A DNA stretch of 11,491 bases from Spirogloea muscicola (Eukaryota > Streptophyta > Zygnematophyceae > Spirogloeales > Spirogloeaceae). The stretch spans positions 760,308 to 771,798 of the forward strand of contig WELB01000009.1 of NCBI GenBank assembly GCA_009602725.1. Direction: 5' to 3'. Below the pieces are notes generated by a model that was not told the origin of the DNA, did no database searches, and saw only the letters and a list, made by a program, of their open reading frames with translations. Below are positions 1-11,491 of the stretch, in pieces. The translations under genes were made by a program, and so were the position numbers. Within the stretch, counting starts at the first letter, position 1. Each line of letters begins with the position of its first letter.

Positions 1-3534
<3,534 letters not shown>

Positions 3535-4190
3535 CAAGCTGCAGGCGGCCAGCTTTATTGACCTCGCTCACAGATCAGCACCACAGTGCACCAATGCGAC
3601 TCGTGCTGACCCTGCTGGGGGCCTATCAATCTGGCCCCAGAAAGCCACTTAGTGTCCTACGTCACCACCTTTCCAGTCGTGCTGGAAGGGCAAGACAGCC
3701 GCAACTCATGCACATGTCCAAGATCCAAGCCATGCCAAGTCCGAGATCCAAGTGAGGAGGTGGAGCACCGTACGCACATCATAACCTTACTTGCACATTT
3801 AAGCCACGGGTTGTGCCACTGCCAGCCTACCCAGAGTGGCGTGGCTAGGGTAATTGAGAGTCTACAATCGGGTGTTGTGTGGATAATCTATATGATACTC
3901 TTATTGAGAGTTCAGTATTCTGGTGTGGAGCCACCTGCAGCTTCTGTGTCTAGCGCAGACGACCTCAGTACTGCATCAAAGATGTGCTGGCAGTCATACA
4001 GTAACAAGCTGCACCATTGTGCAGGGTTTGTATTGACAGAAAAGAATTGTATTGGAATAGTACAATCTACCTGCCAGACAAAATTTTTTGTTTGAGTGTT
4101 CTTTGCATCTGAAGTCCTACTCACATTTGCAACACAGTGGGTGGTGCTTGTTGACACTGTATGAGTAAGTTCTCGTTTTGTGTGCTCCAC
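3535..4190. other. Convergent intergenic region, probable 3' UTRs
   Basis: These 656 bp lie between the glycosyltransferase stop and the MED33 stop. Open frames here are short and have no recognisable content. The stretch from about 3780 to 4190 is AT-richer. I found no TGTAA, the polyadenylation signal common in many green algae, on either strand by eye. A candidate extra exon for the glycosyltransferase (3574-3755, open, acceptor TCACAG) is weak, because the intron it needs would be only 47 bp. Confidence 0.65.
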
Positions 4191-5298
4191 TCATGAGTGG
4201 CACCAACGTGCGACAAAGGCCTTCTCCCTTTCAATAGACAGCATGGTAGAGGTGAGCTCGATGGCGGCCTCCAGCGCGTGCGGGCCAGCCAGGGTCAGAG
4301 CCTCCAGCGCGAGCGGGACAGCACACCACCGGTGCAGACACGTGGCCAGGCGGGCCAGCGTGGCGGCGGTGACTGTGCCCAGCCACTGAGGTGCGACGGT
4401 CATGACGGTCGCAACGAGCGCTGTGAGATACGCCCGGTGCACAGCGTCGCCAGTGACCGCGCCGCAGCCCTCGGCATCATCGAGCACCTGGGCGAGGTGC
4501 AGCTCAAGAGCTTCCGCTCGATCAGACGCCGCCGTCGCCAGCTCGCTGCCACCGGGGCCCCACGTCGTCATGCCCGAGATGACGGCAAGCCTTGCGAGCG
4601 CATATGCCTCAAGCGGGCTTGTCCGTCGTGTGGCACCCGCACGCACCAGCAGCCACGCCGGCAAGACGGCGACCAGGAGGTGCCTGGTCAGCGGCGCTCG
4701 ACCGGCGATGTATAGCAGCGCAGCACCGAGGCCGGCAGCGTAACCGGAGACTGCAATTCTCACGCACATGGCAGAGCTCCTGCATCGGAGTTGTAAGTCA
4801 CCACTGCTGCTTGCTGCAGCCTTCGCCTGCTCCGGCGGGGCCGCGGCAGCTGCAACAGCCATGGCCACCTGGCGCAGCACCTCGTCGCACAGGAAAGCTG
4901 GGTCCTGAACGTAGGCGCACGCGCGCAGAAAGAGCGCACCCGGCTCCGTCACCTGCGCCTGTGCCGACATCGGCGGCCCGGCCACCCAGGCGGGCGCAGG
5001 CAGCGCGTTGCGCGACCGGCCCCCGTGGCCCAGCAGGGCGCCAGCGCCGCCGCCCGTGCAGAGTGCAACGCCAGCACCGGCGAGCATGCCCAGCCGCACC
5101 CTGGCGGCCTGCGCGATGTGCCGGGGTGACGCTGGCATTGTGATGATTGTTGGCGAGGGGGGCACGAGCAGGGCTGCACTGGTGCGTGGCGAATTGGGCA
5201 GTGCCGCAACAAAGCAGGTCGCAAGCAGCTGGCTCATCGTAACATGGGACGAAGCAACCGCGAGCGCTGCTGCAGTTGTGACGATGTTCCGATGCCAC
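4191..5298 (-). CDS. MED33: MED33 terminal exon
   Basis: Acceptor CCACACAG before 5298, TGA at 4193-4191, 369 codons including stop. It starts RWHRNIVTTAA (plant RRWHDFIVVSC), then MSQLLATCFVAAL against VAQLLRSCFSSFL, PGALFLRACAYVQD against PGFLYLRSCRTIHN, and APQWLGTVTAATLARLA against APAWIRDVKTETLRKLA. It runs about 20 residues past the usual plant C terminus. The long open frames on the other strand over this exon are shadows. Confidence 0.93.
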
Positions 5299-8200
5299 CT
5301 GTGTGGTACAGCAAAGCCCTCAGTAAGCAGTGAAGAAGAGGTCAGAAGCTATGTATCAGTCTCTAGTGGAAGGCATTTGGAGTGATGCTGATTCTTGCCA
5401 CTCAAGAGACTCATCTCTAGATTCATAGGAAGAAAATTTGAGCCAAGGTATGATAGATCTCGACCACTGGGGCAGTGTAGACAATGCAGGATGTGAAGGT
5501 GGCAGAGAGGACTCTTCATCTACCTGGGCAGCTTCATGGACCACAGGGCCTGACTGATGGGCCGCGGGAAGGGGCAGGCTGCTGCGGCGCGGATCAGGCG
5601 CGGGCCCGCGACCGCCAGGATGGCCTCTGCCATCTCCGACTTGAACGTGATGGTGAGCGACACGAACATCGCCAGCGGCAGCGGCTGCAGTGTGCCACTG
5701 CCGCTGAGGACACCTGATGGCAGGCCGGGGTAGCAGGAGCACGCAACGTGAGCTCGTGGCACCGGTGCTGGCATTAGTGTTGGCAGGCATCGACAAAGCT
5801 ACCAAAGCTACCAAAGCTTGTCTAGGAGGACATCTGACACAACCTTCAAGCTTTTGAGCTGCCTTTATCTGTCATCGCAATCTGCTAATATAACAAGAAA
5901 GATTCTTTGATCTTATGGCATAACCTTTCAGCGACATACCGGATAGATGTGGAGGGGTGTCAACCCCAGTGTCTGTAAGGGCAGCCTGGATCTCCGCCTC
6001 GACCGCCGTGAGGTTGCTGGCCGGCGTGGGCCACTCAGACCCATTCATTGCGGCAACCCGCCAGCAGCCCCGCATGCTCTCGGCCGCCAGAAAATTGGCC
6101 AGCGGCACAATACTGGCCGGCACAAACTCCACCAAGTCCTTGAGACCTGCCGTGCAAGTGCGACATTCTTGAGATACAGGTGAGCTTGGAGCAAGGTCCC
6201 AATTAAGAGTTCAACTGTATGGACCTTGTGGTACGTCACGACTTATGCCATCTAATAATTTCATACCTTTGATCGCGTCGCTGGAGGTAAGGTGGTTGTG
6301 TGCAACGGCGGCAAGCACTGCCTCGGTGACAGCGGGCGTGGCGTGCACGACCTCCCACCCCGTCAACGTGCTGCGCTCGTCAGTTGACGCTAGGTCGTTG
6401 CCACGGCTCCTCATGACCTCCCTGAACACCATGCTGATGAGCTTGTCCACAACTGAGGAGATGGTGGCGGGGACAGCAGCCGAGGCTTGCTGCTGCGAGT
6501 AGAGGTTTGCCACAGTTGGAAATTGGTCCAATGACAGTGGCTGGCACAGCAGACCCAATGACGGCTTGATCAGAAACTGCCAGTATACTTTCTAAGTAAC
6601 CGTCAGCCCAGAGAGTTGAGGTAAAACGCAACTTGATACAACTCTGAAGACTTGTCTGAAGAGCAGGACAGCAATGAAAGCATACAGTAAAGAAGTGAGA
6701 TGCTGCATGAAGTAACCAGTTGACGCAGCGCAGTGTCTCGGTAAGAGTAACACCTAATAGGGACAATAAGCAGCTAAGGGCTAGGCTACCACTAATACAA
6801 ATAGCAAGTAGCAACGGCTACACAAAAATCTTCACTACAACTTAGACGGAGGAGGAGAGAGGAGCCAGATATTGCAATCTGAGTAGGTTCTACTTAGCAG
6901 AGGACCAACTTGAGCAGCGCATGACTGAAGGTACATCCAATGAAAGCAGAATTTCAACCAAGAAAGTTGACATGTGACATTGGCATGCATATAGATATGA
7001 TATTCGCACATTGTGATGCTTAAGATCTGGACGCATGTACCTCTTCATTGCCTTGAAGAGCGTTCCAGCTACTTAAGTAATCCTGGAGGCTCGTCCTCCT
7101 GGCCGACTGGTCCACGAGGCGGCCAGAGCTGTCGCCCATGCAGGATGCTGGCTCTGAGCGAGGGTTCCGCGGAACCGAAGATGCCACATAGTCCTGGAGG
7201 CGCTCCAGGAGGAGGAGCGCCAGCGAGAAGATTGTGAACGAGGCCGGGCTGCTGTGTGGCCCAATCCGTAGCGGGATGGCCGAGGGCAGCGACCCAAAGA
7301 CCTCACAGATCGGGAGGAGAGCCGCAGCCAGCGCTGGCAACTGCGTCAATGTCATGGTGCAGATTGCGCGGAGTCAGTAACAACACCACAGTCAACGAGA
7401 GTGGGACTGGAGACTGCTCAAAGATTTTATTGTACGATTGAGCCTTCTCAACACCGTAGCAGTGAGTGGTCAGAAGGAACCCACAACCAGGGCCAGAAGT
7501 CTGGTACCCTACCCAAGAACATTGACATTCCTGGCATTGTACTAAGATGCTGAGGTGCTGCCTAGAAGCTTCGTGGCCTTCAGAAGCATGAGGTGAAGGA
7601 GTGTGCAGACATGGGCGTGCAGGCTAAGGAGGCGCAATGTGTCGGGCTTCGCGAGCAAGGAGAGCACGGCCAGGAGGGTCGGGGTGGTCGACGCCAGCTG
7701 GCTGCAGGACGTTGCGCCGTGCGTTGCAGCATGGGTGCACAGCAGCTGCACCGAGAGCTGGGCAGCGCGTTCCTGTCAAAGCACTAAGTGAGATGATTAG
7801 ACAGCTCGGCTGCTGTCAAGGAGTTCACCCGAGAATGAAGGGTCGTCAATTGGAGTGACAGTATAGAGCACCTAAACTGTTCACTAATGACTGATGACTA
7901 CACCCCAATGACCTACAAACCCGAATTCCATAAGGCCGTTATGATGTATCCAAGACACGAAAACCTGAGCCTTGACACCTGGACCCAAAGCCTGAGCTGC
8001 GCCAGAACCTAAGCAGACTGCATCTCCTATCTGTGTCTTGTGGCGCTCTGGTGCAAGATGGAGATTACCTGGAGATGCCATGCTCGAAGAAGTGAGGCCC
8101 CAAGCAACGCAGAGGTAGCGGCCTTGCGCTCCTCGTCGGCACCACCGACTGCTACCTCGTACAGATGATCCAGCTCGGCATTGCTGTTGTCAAGGAGCCC

Positions 8201-11200
8201 AACCTATGGCTGAGCCTCTAATTCTCTAAGTTCAGTCATTTGTGTCCCTCTCTTTCATTAGTAAGGCTGCTGTCCTCCTTACTACAGTATCTACCATGGC
8301 AGTTGCGTGTACGTTGGTCTGCTGCTTCCATCGATATACAACAATACCTACTCAGAAAAGAAGCTCTTATTGACACAAGCTATGATCTACCTATGCTCAT
8401 GGCATGCACTAGCTGGCCTTGTACTTATAATCGATCAGATGAGTAGCAACTATCTGCAATCTCAAGATCGTGCCAAACCTCTGCGCAGGCGTGGCCAGAA
8501 TCGATGCACGCAGCGGATCAACAAGCGGTGCTCCCTGCAGGAAGTTGAGCCAGCTAACACTGGAGGGGGGGTTTGGGAGAGTCCTTCTCAGCGGCAGCAG
8601 GCCTCGCTTGGAGCACTCTGCAATCAGGAGGTCTTGCATCGTTCCTGCCAGATTGACAATCAAAGCCAGGACCTGAGTTTGCAAGCATGCAGCATGCACT
8701 GATGATGACTCTTGACAAATAACTAGAACTTGCCCTCATGCTTTCTGACACAATGACTGCTGTTGAGAGTATTGCAGCTTCAGCTGCCTGCAGCAAAGAC
8801 GGTTGCACCTTTCTGGTCGACGACCTCCTGGGCAGTCACGAGGGCGGCCACCTGGTCAGCGACGCCCTGAGCAGAGGAGGGAGGGTACAGGAGGCCCGGA
8901 AAGTTGGCCAAGAGATCGAGACTGCTCGCGACCGCCTCTCTCATAGCCTCTCGCGCCACCGCGGCATCCTCAGCTGCTCTGGCGCCAGGCCTTTCGGCCG
9001 GCGAGTCGCCCTCGATAATGTACGCGACAACCATTGGGGCGACCACCAAGACCATGCTCAGCCGGCACTCGATCCTCGGTGCAGGGATCTCTGCACGCCC
9101 CTGTACAATCACTCAACCCGAAAGGTGTCACTTCAGCTCTTATCTATTTACTTTTCACTGTGTAACTGTGATTGGTTTGAGATGCCAGTGTGCAATTGGA
9201 GGTAGCTTCCCTGAGCTGGCATGAGTAATGCCTTAGGAGCACTGCAGGTAGAGAAGGAACTGCGCACCCTCGTCATGGCCCGGAGCATGGTAAGCCAGAG
9301 GGCAAGGAAGGTGTCCTGCCAGGTGACGCCCTCTAGAGCCGCCAGCATGCACAGGGTCTCTGCATAGGCAGATGGACATTGAGGCTCACGTTGAGTGCAC
9401 TGACGCATGACTATGCCCAAGTGCTTACACCCCACTTCCAACTGCTGCCTGCTTACATAAGTAAGAAGCCTCGTAGAAGCTAAGCATGCACAAGAGCTGG
9501 ACAGGCTTTGCCCACAACTCAGACCACCAAGGACTGGGTTGGGCCTCATGTATCTGGAGGCGAAACGTTAAGGACTGCGGTCCAGTGTGATCACTGCCAA
9601 GCGCTTGGGGCTGGAGTCTCGCCTGCCATGCACTCAGAGACGGGCCGGGAGAACGTCCGAAGGCCTTCCACAGCGTCCTCCAGGATGAGGTCCAGCGGCA
9701 GCCAGGCCTCGGAGCTGCCCCCGAGGCTCCACCCACTGTTGTACGGCCAGCTCCTGCCCCCGCCGGCGGTGCCCAGCACCCGCATGACCTTTGTCTGGGC
9801 GACATCTGTGCGTGGAGGAGGGAGAGAGGCTGCCAGGCTGGCCACTGCATCGGCCGTCGCCGGCAGCACCTCCTCCTGCTGTGCAAAGGCTTCCAGGAGC
9901 CGGATTTGCGCCGCAAGCTTCTCCCACTGCCCAGGCCTGATCCAGAAAGTGCTACCGTCAGTACTCACCACTACCATGACCATATTATCTGCACTTTTCT
10001 CATTAACTGCATCTACGAAGTAGCTTTAGGTGCAAGAAAGAATGTGCCTCTGTATACCGAAAGTAGACTGAGGTGATGCCAGGACCTGCATGATGCACAG
10101 TCATAGGGACTGCCAGTGGAAAAAGCAATGGCTCTCACATTCTTCAAGGGATAGGAGTACAGGAAAGACAATCATCAGCTGAATAGTCTCACTGAACGAT
10201 GTTGTGGTGGAGGCGCAATGACGCACTCACAGATGCCGGCAGGACAGTGCTAGCATCATCGCACTCCGCTTGTCCTGTAAGAGCCTTGTGACAGCCCTGA
10301 TGGCAGCGGCGCCGTTCTGATGTCGCATGCTGTGCTCGGCCGCAGCCTCCCCCGTGCTCCCCTGGGGCGCCAGCGCGAGGTTCCCTCCCTCCTCCACTGG
10401 CAAGCCGCCGCAGTCGTCTGGCTGGCTGCTCGGCAGGCCCCCGTGCTGGCGCACCATGGCTGAGGCGTCGAGCCCAGACATGAGGTCGCCCATCACGTCG
10501 TCGGCCAAGATGTCGGCCTCACCACCGCTGCCACTGCCTCCTCGGAGGCTCCCAACTTCGAAGGCCGAGTCCATGTCCACTTCTGGGCCAGCGGCCGCCA
10601 GGTCAGGCCTCCCAGCCGCTGCGCCATGCTGGTCCGAGACAGCGAGCGTTGCTGCCACGCCACCACCCTGCGAAAGGTCTTCTCGGGCGGCCTCCAGCAA
10701 CTTGGCGGCGAGCAGGACAACAAACTGAAGGACAGAGGCGCAAAATCCGGGCGGGCTATCCGCCGCCTGGCCCATTGCGGCGTTGATGCTCGCCACCAGC
10801 CTGGTCACGGAGGGTGGTGGACCTCAGATAAGTCTACCATGACCCCAAGTTAGCACATCTTTATACTAATGGACTCCTCAGCAATCCTAACTCAACGTAA
10901 TCGACCTCTAATGCAGCTTGTGTCATCTGCATTGCCTCTGCTCCAGAGGCGCGAGCCGTCCAACATCTGCACTACGGCAGTCTGCTCGAACACCGGCGAC
11001 AGCAGCAGAGCCGATGCTCCGAGCCACGTTCGTGTCCACTGTCTTGCCCGGCTGCACTGAGGCCCGCAAGATGGCGCTGAGACCCAAGACCCCGCTGTGC
11101 ACAGGACACAGAATGAGCTTGACGCGGCGGTGCTCAGGACGTGAGGGCCGGCTCAAGATGGCGCCGCCTCACCCGTCGGGCACGGGCGCTCCGCGGCGTG

Positions 11201-11491
11201 GCCAGCACGTCGGCAGGTGCGCACTCGCCAGGTCCAGCACCTCGGCGTACAGCCAGGGCCGCCGGTGGCGCACCGGCAGCGCCCTGCGACGCCGCAAAGT
11301 ACTGGGTCAGTCGAGACCAGGCTCCGCTTCTGGACGTCCAAGAGGCCTCGTCAAGGCTGGCAGGCCTTCATCTACGGCAGAGGCATGGCGGCAACCTGGC
11401 GGCGAGCAGCGCGAGGACGTGCGGCGGCGAGGCCAGGCCCGCCGCCAGCGCCTGCCACACCAGCGGCGCAGCGGAGGGCGGGCCGCCGCCG
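4191..11491 (-). CDS. MED33: Mediator complex subunit 33 (MED33/MED5, REF4/RFR1 family), 14 exons, 5' partial
   Basis: MED33 is a tail-module subunit of Mediator, the nuclear coactivator bridging transcription factors and RNA polymerase II; plant REF4/RFR1 help repress phenylpropanoid genes. Model in transcript order: 11491-11396, 11283-11173, 10800-10231, 9936-9623, 9359-9268, 9100-8809, 8644-8479, 8183-8069, 7772-7611, 7340-7041, 6576-6267, 6146-5940, 5713-5524, 5298-4191. All phases agree and give about 1343 codons before TGA. Blocks matching Arabidopsis MED33A/B (recalled, not searched) include HVLALLAA, LPLDLILEDAVEG, TWQDTFLALWLTMLR, IPAPRIECRLSMVLVV, SWLNFLQGAPL, TLRLLSLHAH, LLPICEVFGSL, LKDLVEFVPASI, AAMNGSEWPTPA and LPLAMFVSLTITFK. 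Plant proteins are about 1300 residues, so roughly 60-70 N-terminal residues are missing here. The family is helical-repeat-like with no enzyme motif. No signal peptide is expected. Confidence 0.93.
5524..5713 (-). CDS. MED33: MED33 exon 13 of those visible
   Basis: Acceptor CCATCAG, donor CCCAG|GTAGAT. Reads TLQPLPLAMFVSLTITFK, like plant MLPLPMAALVSLTITFK, then ILAVAGPRLIRAAAACPFP against IHAVVGPALENCASGCPWP and LWSMKLPRW against LWAQKVRRW. Confidence 0.93.
5794..5818. repeat. Short tandem repeat, 9 bp unit, 2.8 copies
   Basis: The unit CAAAGCTAC is repeated at 5794, 5803 and (7 bases) 5812 inside the MED33 intron before visible exon 13. It is a simple microsatellite-like repeat with no evident role. 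Confidence 0.8.
5940..6146 (-). CDS. MED33: MED33 exon 12 of those visible
   Basis: Acceptor CGGCAG, donor CG|GTATGT. The join gives AIKGLKDLVEFVPASI, matching plant LTTGLRDLVDFLPASL. Then NFLAAESMRGCWRVAAM and NGSEWPTPASNL match FSAEVTRGIWKPVPMNGTDWPSPAAVL. This is among the most conserved MED33 segments. Confidence 0.93.
6267..6576 (-). CDS. MED33: MED33 exon 11 of those visible
   Basis: Reads QFPTVANLYSQQQAS, like plant YYPKLRAWYCQNQSC, then VDKLISMVFREVM against ANKILSMIYWKMT and GWEVVHATPAVTEAVL against AWEVLEAVPFVLEAIL. Donor AAAG|GTATGA, phase 1. The start is uncertain: acceptor TGGCAG before 6576, used here, or GTGCCAG before 6540; both are phase 0. Confidence 0.88.
6577..7040 (-). 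other. MED33 intron between visible exons 10 and 11
   Basis: The longest intron in the window (464 bp). Open frames in it are short and do not continue the MED33 alignment. A purine-rich stretch on the + strand at 6845-6865 is a C/T tract in the transcript. No gene or RNA is recognised. Confidence 0.75.
7041..7340 (-). CDS. MED33: MED33 exon 10 of those visible
   Basis: Exactly 100 codons, phase 0 at both ends, acceptor GACGCAG and donor GAG|GTACAT. LPALAAALLPICEVFGSL matches plant VPEVAASLMPLCEAFGSL; SFTIFSLALLLLERL matches YVVFSAAFLFLLRLW; TSLQDYLSSWNAL matches LTLEYLLLLHNS. The poorly conserved linker between them contains two inverted repeats. Confidence 0.9.
7163..7176. repeat. Perfect 14 bp palindrome GGTTCCGCGGAACC
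   Basis: It lies within MED33 visible exon 10, in the poorly conserved linker, with a SacII-like CCGCGG core. A second inverted repeat follows 15 bp further on at 7192-7210. Confidence 0.8.
7192..7210. repeat. Inverted repeat, 8 bp arms and 3 bp loop
   Basis: TCCTGGAG at 7192-7199 and CTCCAGGA at 7203-7210 flank GCG. It is inside MED33 visible exon 10 and could form a hairpin in the transcript; no function is implied. Confidence 0.8.
7611..7772 (-). CDS. MED33: MED33 exon 9 of those visible
   Basis: Acceptor TTTGACAG, phase 0. Reads ERAAQLSVQLLC..., then TTPTLLAVLSLLAKPD and TLRLLSLHAH, matching plant EHVVQFVVKLLS...MLSAVLFGASSIDTVHILSLHG. The donor AT|GTCTGC is weak by consensus but is the position that keeps phase and alignment. 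Confidence 0.88.
7793..7824. repeat. Decayed copy of an exon 8 edge segment
   Basis: This intronic segment shares, in order, AGATGAT, CAGCTCGGC, TGCTG and TCAAGGAG with 8163-8196, where they cover the acceptor and first codons of MED33 visible exon 8. Spacing differs by small indels. Read as coding it gives LLDSSRAV and then a stop, so it is not functional. Confidence 0.5.
8069..8183 (-). CDS. MED33: MED33 exon 8 of those visible
   Basis: Acceptor GACAACAG, donor CAG|GTAATC. The join reads ATPAQSNAELDHLYEVA, the same length as plant TTPASSLVEIEKLYHIA. Then EERKAATSALLGASLLRAW matches DERLAAAKILCGASLIRGW. This exon has no in-frame start and is easily missed by ORF-based annotation. Confidence 0.92.
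8163..8196. repeat. Source copy overlapping the MED33 visible exon 8 acceptor
   Basis: This is the intact partner of the intronic copy at 7793-7824. It spans the acceptor at 8184 and the codons for NAELDHL, which are constrained by the protein alignment, so this is the probable ancestral copy. Confidence 0.5.
8479..8644 (-). CDS. MED33: MED33 exon 7 of those visible
   Basis: Reads TMQDLLIAECSKRGLL, like plant NMRHLIVEACIARNLL, then VSWLNFLQGAPLVDPL against SPWLTFMEGTPLNGPL. Donor AGAG|GTTTGG, phase 2. With the alternative acceptor the exon begins at 8672 and gains VLALIVNLAG in front. Confidence 0.88.
8809..9100 (-). CDS. MED33: MED33 exon 6 of those visible
   Basis: Acceptor TGTACAG; reads GRAEIPAPRIECRLSMVLVV then APMVVAYIIEGDS, matching plant GPVPR.DT.LC.LLS...AVANIIEEEE. 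Later PGLLYPPSSAQGVADQVAA matches LLTPPRSVQSVANQAAA. The 3' end is uncertain: AAAG|GTGCAA (end 8809) paired with acceptor 8645, or GAG|GTCGTC (end 8825) paired with acceptor 8673. Both pairs keep the frame. Confidence 0.85.
9268..9359 (-). CDS. MED33: MED33 exon 5 of those visible
   Basis: Acceptor CTATGCAG, donor AGG|GTGCGC. Only 92 bp, but diagnostic: GVTWQDTFLALWLTMLR against TSWHDAFLALWLAALR of Arabidopsis. The join with the previous exon, SECMAETLCMLAALEGVTW, has the same spacing as plant VECLTGTVKALQAASSTSW. Confidence 0.92.
9623..9936 (-). CDS. MED33: MED33 exon 4 of those visible
   Basis: Acceptor GGATCAG; the join reads SCRHLPGQWEKLAAQIRLLE. It contains SEAWLPLDLILEDAVEGL, one of the best conserved MED33 blocks (plant ALW.P.DL..ED.MDG), and ends SECMA. 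The only donor that keeps alignment and phase is CAG|GCGAGA, a GC-type donor at 9622-9621. Confidence 0.9.
10231..10800 (-). CDS. MED33: MED33 exon 3 of those visible
   Basis: Acceptor TGACCAG, donor CT|GTGAGT (strong consensus). It begins LVASINAAMGQAADSPPG and continues CASVLQFVVLLAAKLLEAA, the region of plant ...FVFSIVWELLDASL. A low-complexity Gly/Ser/acidic linker follows, with MDSAFEV standing where plants have MDLDGLEN. It closes with AIRAVTRLLQDKRSAMML, equal to AIELIQEFLQNKVTSRIL. The linker is longer than in Arabidopsis. Confidence 0.9.
10801..11172 (-). other. MED33 intron after visible exon 2
   Basis: This 372 bp gap contains an open minus-strand frame (about 11156-10923), but the exons on either side join without missing residues (GAPVPDG|LVASINAAM against RAPNYHKTMNSIDDIL of plants). 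I therefore treat it as intron. Nothing else is recognised in it. Confidence 0.75.
11173..11283 (-). CDS. MED33: MED33 exon 2 of those visible
   Basis: Acceptor GTCGCAG, donor GG|GTGAGG. Joined to the previous exon it reads LALLAARALPVRHRRPWLY, aligning without gaps to LALLSIRVVPHRRLHPVAY of plants, then AEVLDLASAH against RLYMELLKRH. The frame hits a stop in the following intron, which supports the donor. It is GC-rich, like the other 5' exon. Confidence 0.82.
11396..11491 (-). CDS. MED33: MED33 first visible exon (partial)
   Basis: Read off the window edge in frame GGGPPSAAPLVWQALAAG..., it matches the plant block VPISWKFLEKA...PPMLVLALL near residue 65-90. It ends at AG|GTTGCC in phase 2. 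The true start codon is outside the window. Confidence 0.8.

Noticed and set aside
3652-4095. 147-codon + strand frame in the intergenic region
   Set aside because: It has no recognisable motif, no GC elevation like the real exons and no junction evidence; it is more likely 3' UTR.
4197-5143. Several + strand frames of 110-180 codons
   Set aside because: They lie opposite the MED33 terminal exon, whose - strand frame matches the family; the + products are low complexity.
4191-5298. Membrane protein, from the Ala/Leu/Val-rich segments of the terminal MED33 exon
   Set aside because: The hydrophobic stretches align with helices of the soluble nuclear protein MED33 and are explained by Ala-rich algal composition.
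10923-11156. - strand open frame between MED33 visible exons 2 and 3
   Set aside because: The flanking exons join in phase with no residues missing against the plant protein, so inserting it would break the alignment.

Overview
The window looks like nuclear DNA of a GC-rich green-lineage eukaryote, most probably a unicellular green alga. Coding parts form short open blocks that join in phase across spliceosomal introns of about 110 to 460 bp, and the introns are visibly poorer in GC than the exons. Both genes have plant-type relatives. There are no bacterial operons, Shine-Dalgarno sites or CRISPR arrays. The exact clade cannot be named from this sequence.

Two genes are present, placed tail to tail, and both lose their 5' end at a window edge. 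Bases 1-122 are pure A, most likely a filled assembly gap. From 123 to 3534 on the + strand lies a six-exon gene for a glycosyltransferase of about 700 visible residues. It has two modules. The N-terminal one (exon 1) resembles the plant 'glycosyltransferase family protein 2' group typified by At5g12260 and At5g60700. The C-terminal one (exons 3-6) is a GT77-type nucleotide-diphospho-sugar transferase domain with an intact DVD motif. This suggests a Golgi enzyme making cell-wall or glycoprotein glycans, but donor and acceptor cannot be read from the sequence.

From 11491 down to 4191 on the - strand lies a 14-exon gene that I reconstruct as Mediator subunit 33 (MED33/MED5, REF4/RFR1 family). 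About 1343 codons are visible. More than a dozen blocks line up in order with the plant protein as I remember it, usually without gaps across the inferred splice junctions. One intron has a GC-AG boundary. Only the first 60-70 residues or so are missing, beyond 11491.

Between the two stop codons are 656 bp (3535-4190) of probable 3' UTRs with no convincing gene. The two genes show no functional link: one probably acts in the secretory pathway, the other in the nucleus on RNA polymerase II transcription. Points worth a second look are the two-module glycosyltransferase, decoy acceptors in its introns 3 and 4 that lead to stop codons, a splice-donor-like sequence overlapping its stop, the GC-AG intron and a decayed copy of an exon edge inside a MED33 intron.
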